Shown: piece after piece, positions 63,441 through 64,000 of the stretch | How positions within the stretch are numbered: position 1 is the stretch's first letter | How the letters are laid out: each line of letters opens with the position of its first letter | Assembly (NCBI GenBank): GCA_963731035.1 | Contig: CAVSUY010000008.1 | Span: forward strand, 1 to 64,000 | Direction of reading: 5' to 3' | Length of the DNA: 64,000 bases | Source: JAANXG01 sp963731035 | GTDB taxonomy: Bacteria; Pseudomonadota; Gammaproteobacteria; Arenicellales; JAANXG01 | Notes under the pieces: model-generated | What the model was told of the DNA's origin: nothing | What the model saw: only the letters and a program-made list of their open reading frames with translations | Databases searched by the model: none | Position numbers and translations under genes: made by a program

Positions 63441-64000
63441 TCACTGGGTTGACACCACCTTTGAGGCGCCGCCGTCGGGGCATCCGTCGCCGGGTATGCA
63501 TTGCTGACCCGCGGGGCTCGCGAGATAGCGATCCAATGCGGCCCGGTGCCGGGCGATCGCCACCGACACGGCTTCCACGTCGTGGGATTCCATGGTCTTG
63601 GGCATCGGATCGAGCCCGATCGAGTTCTGGATGCGGCCCACGGCGTTCTGCAGCTCCGCGAACGCCTGGTCCTTCTGCAGCTCGGCGATCAGGGCGCCGG
63701 CACGGGCCTGCAGCTGGTCGGTCGCGTTGTTGGCGTTGGCGGCGGTGCGGGCCTCCTGCTGCTTGACGATACGCTCGTCCACGTCGGCCAGGCCGGAGCT
63801 GATGTCGTGCTGGGCGCGGGCGTTGTTCAGCTGCTCGTAGGCGACGTGAAGCTGCGTCAATACCGCCATGCTCAAGGCCATGCGGCGCATGTCGTCCCGC
63901 GCCACCCGGGCCTGGGCCTCGGCCTTGGCCCTCGGGCCGGCGAAAACGTTGAACAGGTTCCACACCACCTTGACGCCGGCGAAGGACCAGGAGTTGTGCA
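63441..64000 (-). CDS. TolC family outer-membrane protein, C-terminal part (truncated by window end)
   Basis: The frame is open to the window edge and ends at 63441, so only about 186 residues are seen. They read HNSWSFAGVKVVWNLFNVF then long helices (RMALSMAVLTQLHVAYEQLN, DISSGLADVDERIVKQQEAR) and GRIQNSIGLDPMP. VKVxWNLF plus paired long helices is the TolC pattern. It would be the outer-membrane exit of the exporter. The REP cluster separates it from the adaptor gene by 319 bp, so it may have its own transcript. Confidence 0.8.
   Translation of the reverse strand, partial: HNSWSFAGVKVVWNLFNVFAGPRAKAEAQARVARDDMRRMALSMAVLTQLHVAYEQLNNARAQHDISSGLADVDERIVKQQEARTAANANNATDQLQARAGALIAELQKDQAFAELQNAVGRIQNSIGLDPMPKTMESHDVEAVSVAIARHRAALDRYLASPAGQQCIPGDGCPDGGASKVVSTQ

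Noticed and set aside
1..64000. tRNA or rRNA genes
   Set aside because: Neither the conserved arms of tRNAs nor rRNA core segments were recognised on either strand. A covariance search was not possible, so an atypical tRNA could be missed.

Overview
The window is GC-rich, densely packed chromosomal DNA. Overlapping ATGA gene junctions are frequent, and the housekeeping set (hflKC, hflD, htpX, bioA, cobalamin-dependent metH with metF, dinB, a PilH-like regulator) fits a free-living gammaproteobacterium. Genus cannot be read from the sequence. A short palindromic repeat with a GGCTTCAGCC-type stem recurs about seventeen times between genes, as REP elements do in Pseudomonas/Xanthomonas-like genomes.

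Layout. 1-984: end of an atypical SDR gene and a DUF72 gene. 1388-14628: a minus-strand defence island. Five coupled genes, druA-druB-druC-druD-druE, match a complete type I Druantia anti-phage system. They are followed by a 530-residue YunG-like membrane protein that is a candidate extra component. 15080-17264: four minus-strand gene cassettes separated by about 98-bp attC sites with no integrase in view, i.e. a CALIN (attC cluster lacking an integrase) next to the defence genes. 17459-20028: a decayed dinB copy, an FkbM-type methyltransferase and a second, frameshifted dinB. 20165-25658: one coupled operon joining a TonB-dependent receptor, an ECF transporter (S, fused double ATPase, T) and a TiaS-like DDTD protein; it is probably an uptake route for an unidentified micronutrient. 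25780-36965: a mixed metabolic region with a 2OG oxygenase, an ABC-2 exporter, HlyU, a bactofilin-like membrane protein, hflD, a prolyl-oligopeptidase-family peptidase, a sugar aminotransferase with its oxidoreductase partner, and an SDR. 37223-40128: a sigma factor/anti-sigma-like/DUF3106 cluster with an outer-membrane protein.

40169-49229: repeat array, htpX, bioA, and the methionine cycle operon (ArsR-methyltransferase regulator, metF, metH) behind overlapping palindromes, then a MITE-like element. 49230-57549: hflKC, small unknown genes, an agmatinase-family enzyme, an Fe-S protein coupled to a hydantoinase/oxoprolinase-family protein, and a response regulator whose 3' end is tandemly duplicated. 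58208-64000: an export operon with a TolC-like protein (cut by the window end), two HlyD-type adaptors and an M50 membrane metalloprotease carrying a lipoyl/HlyD domain and a possible PqqD-like N-terminus. No ABC or RND pump gene is seen in the operon.

The most novel candidates are the YunG-like protein beside Druantia, the receptor-ECF-TiaS-like operon, and the M50/HlyD exporter. The attC-encoded ESDA tails of two cassette proteins and the covarying REP stems are also notable.
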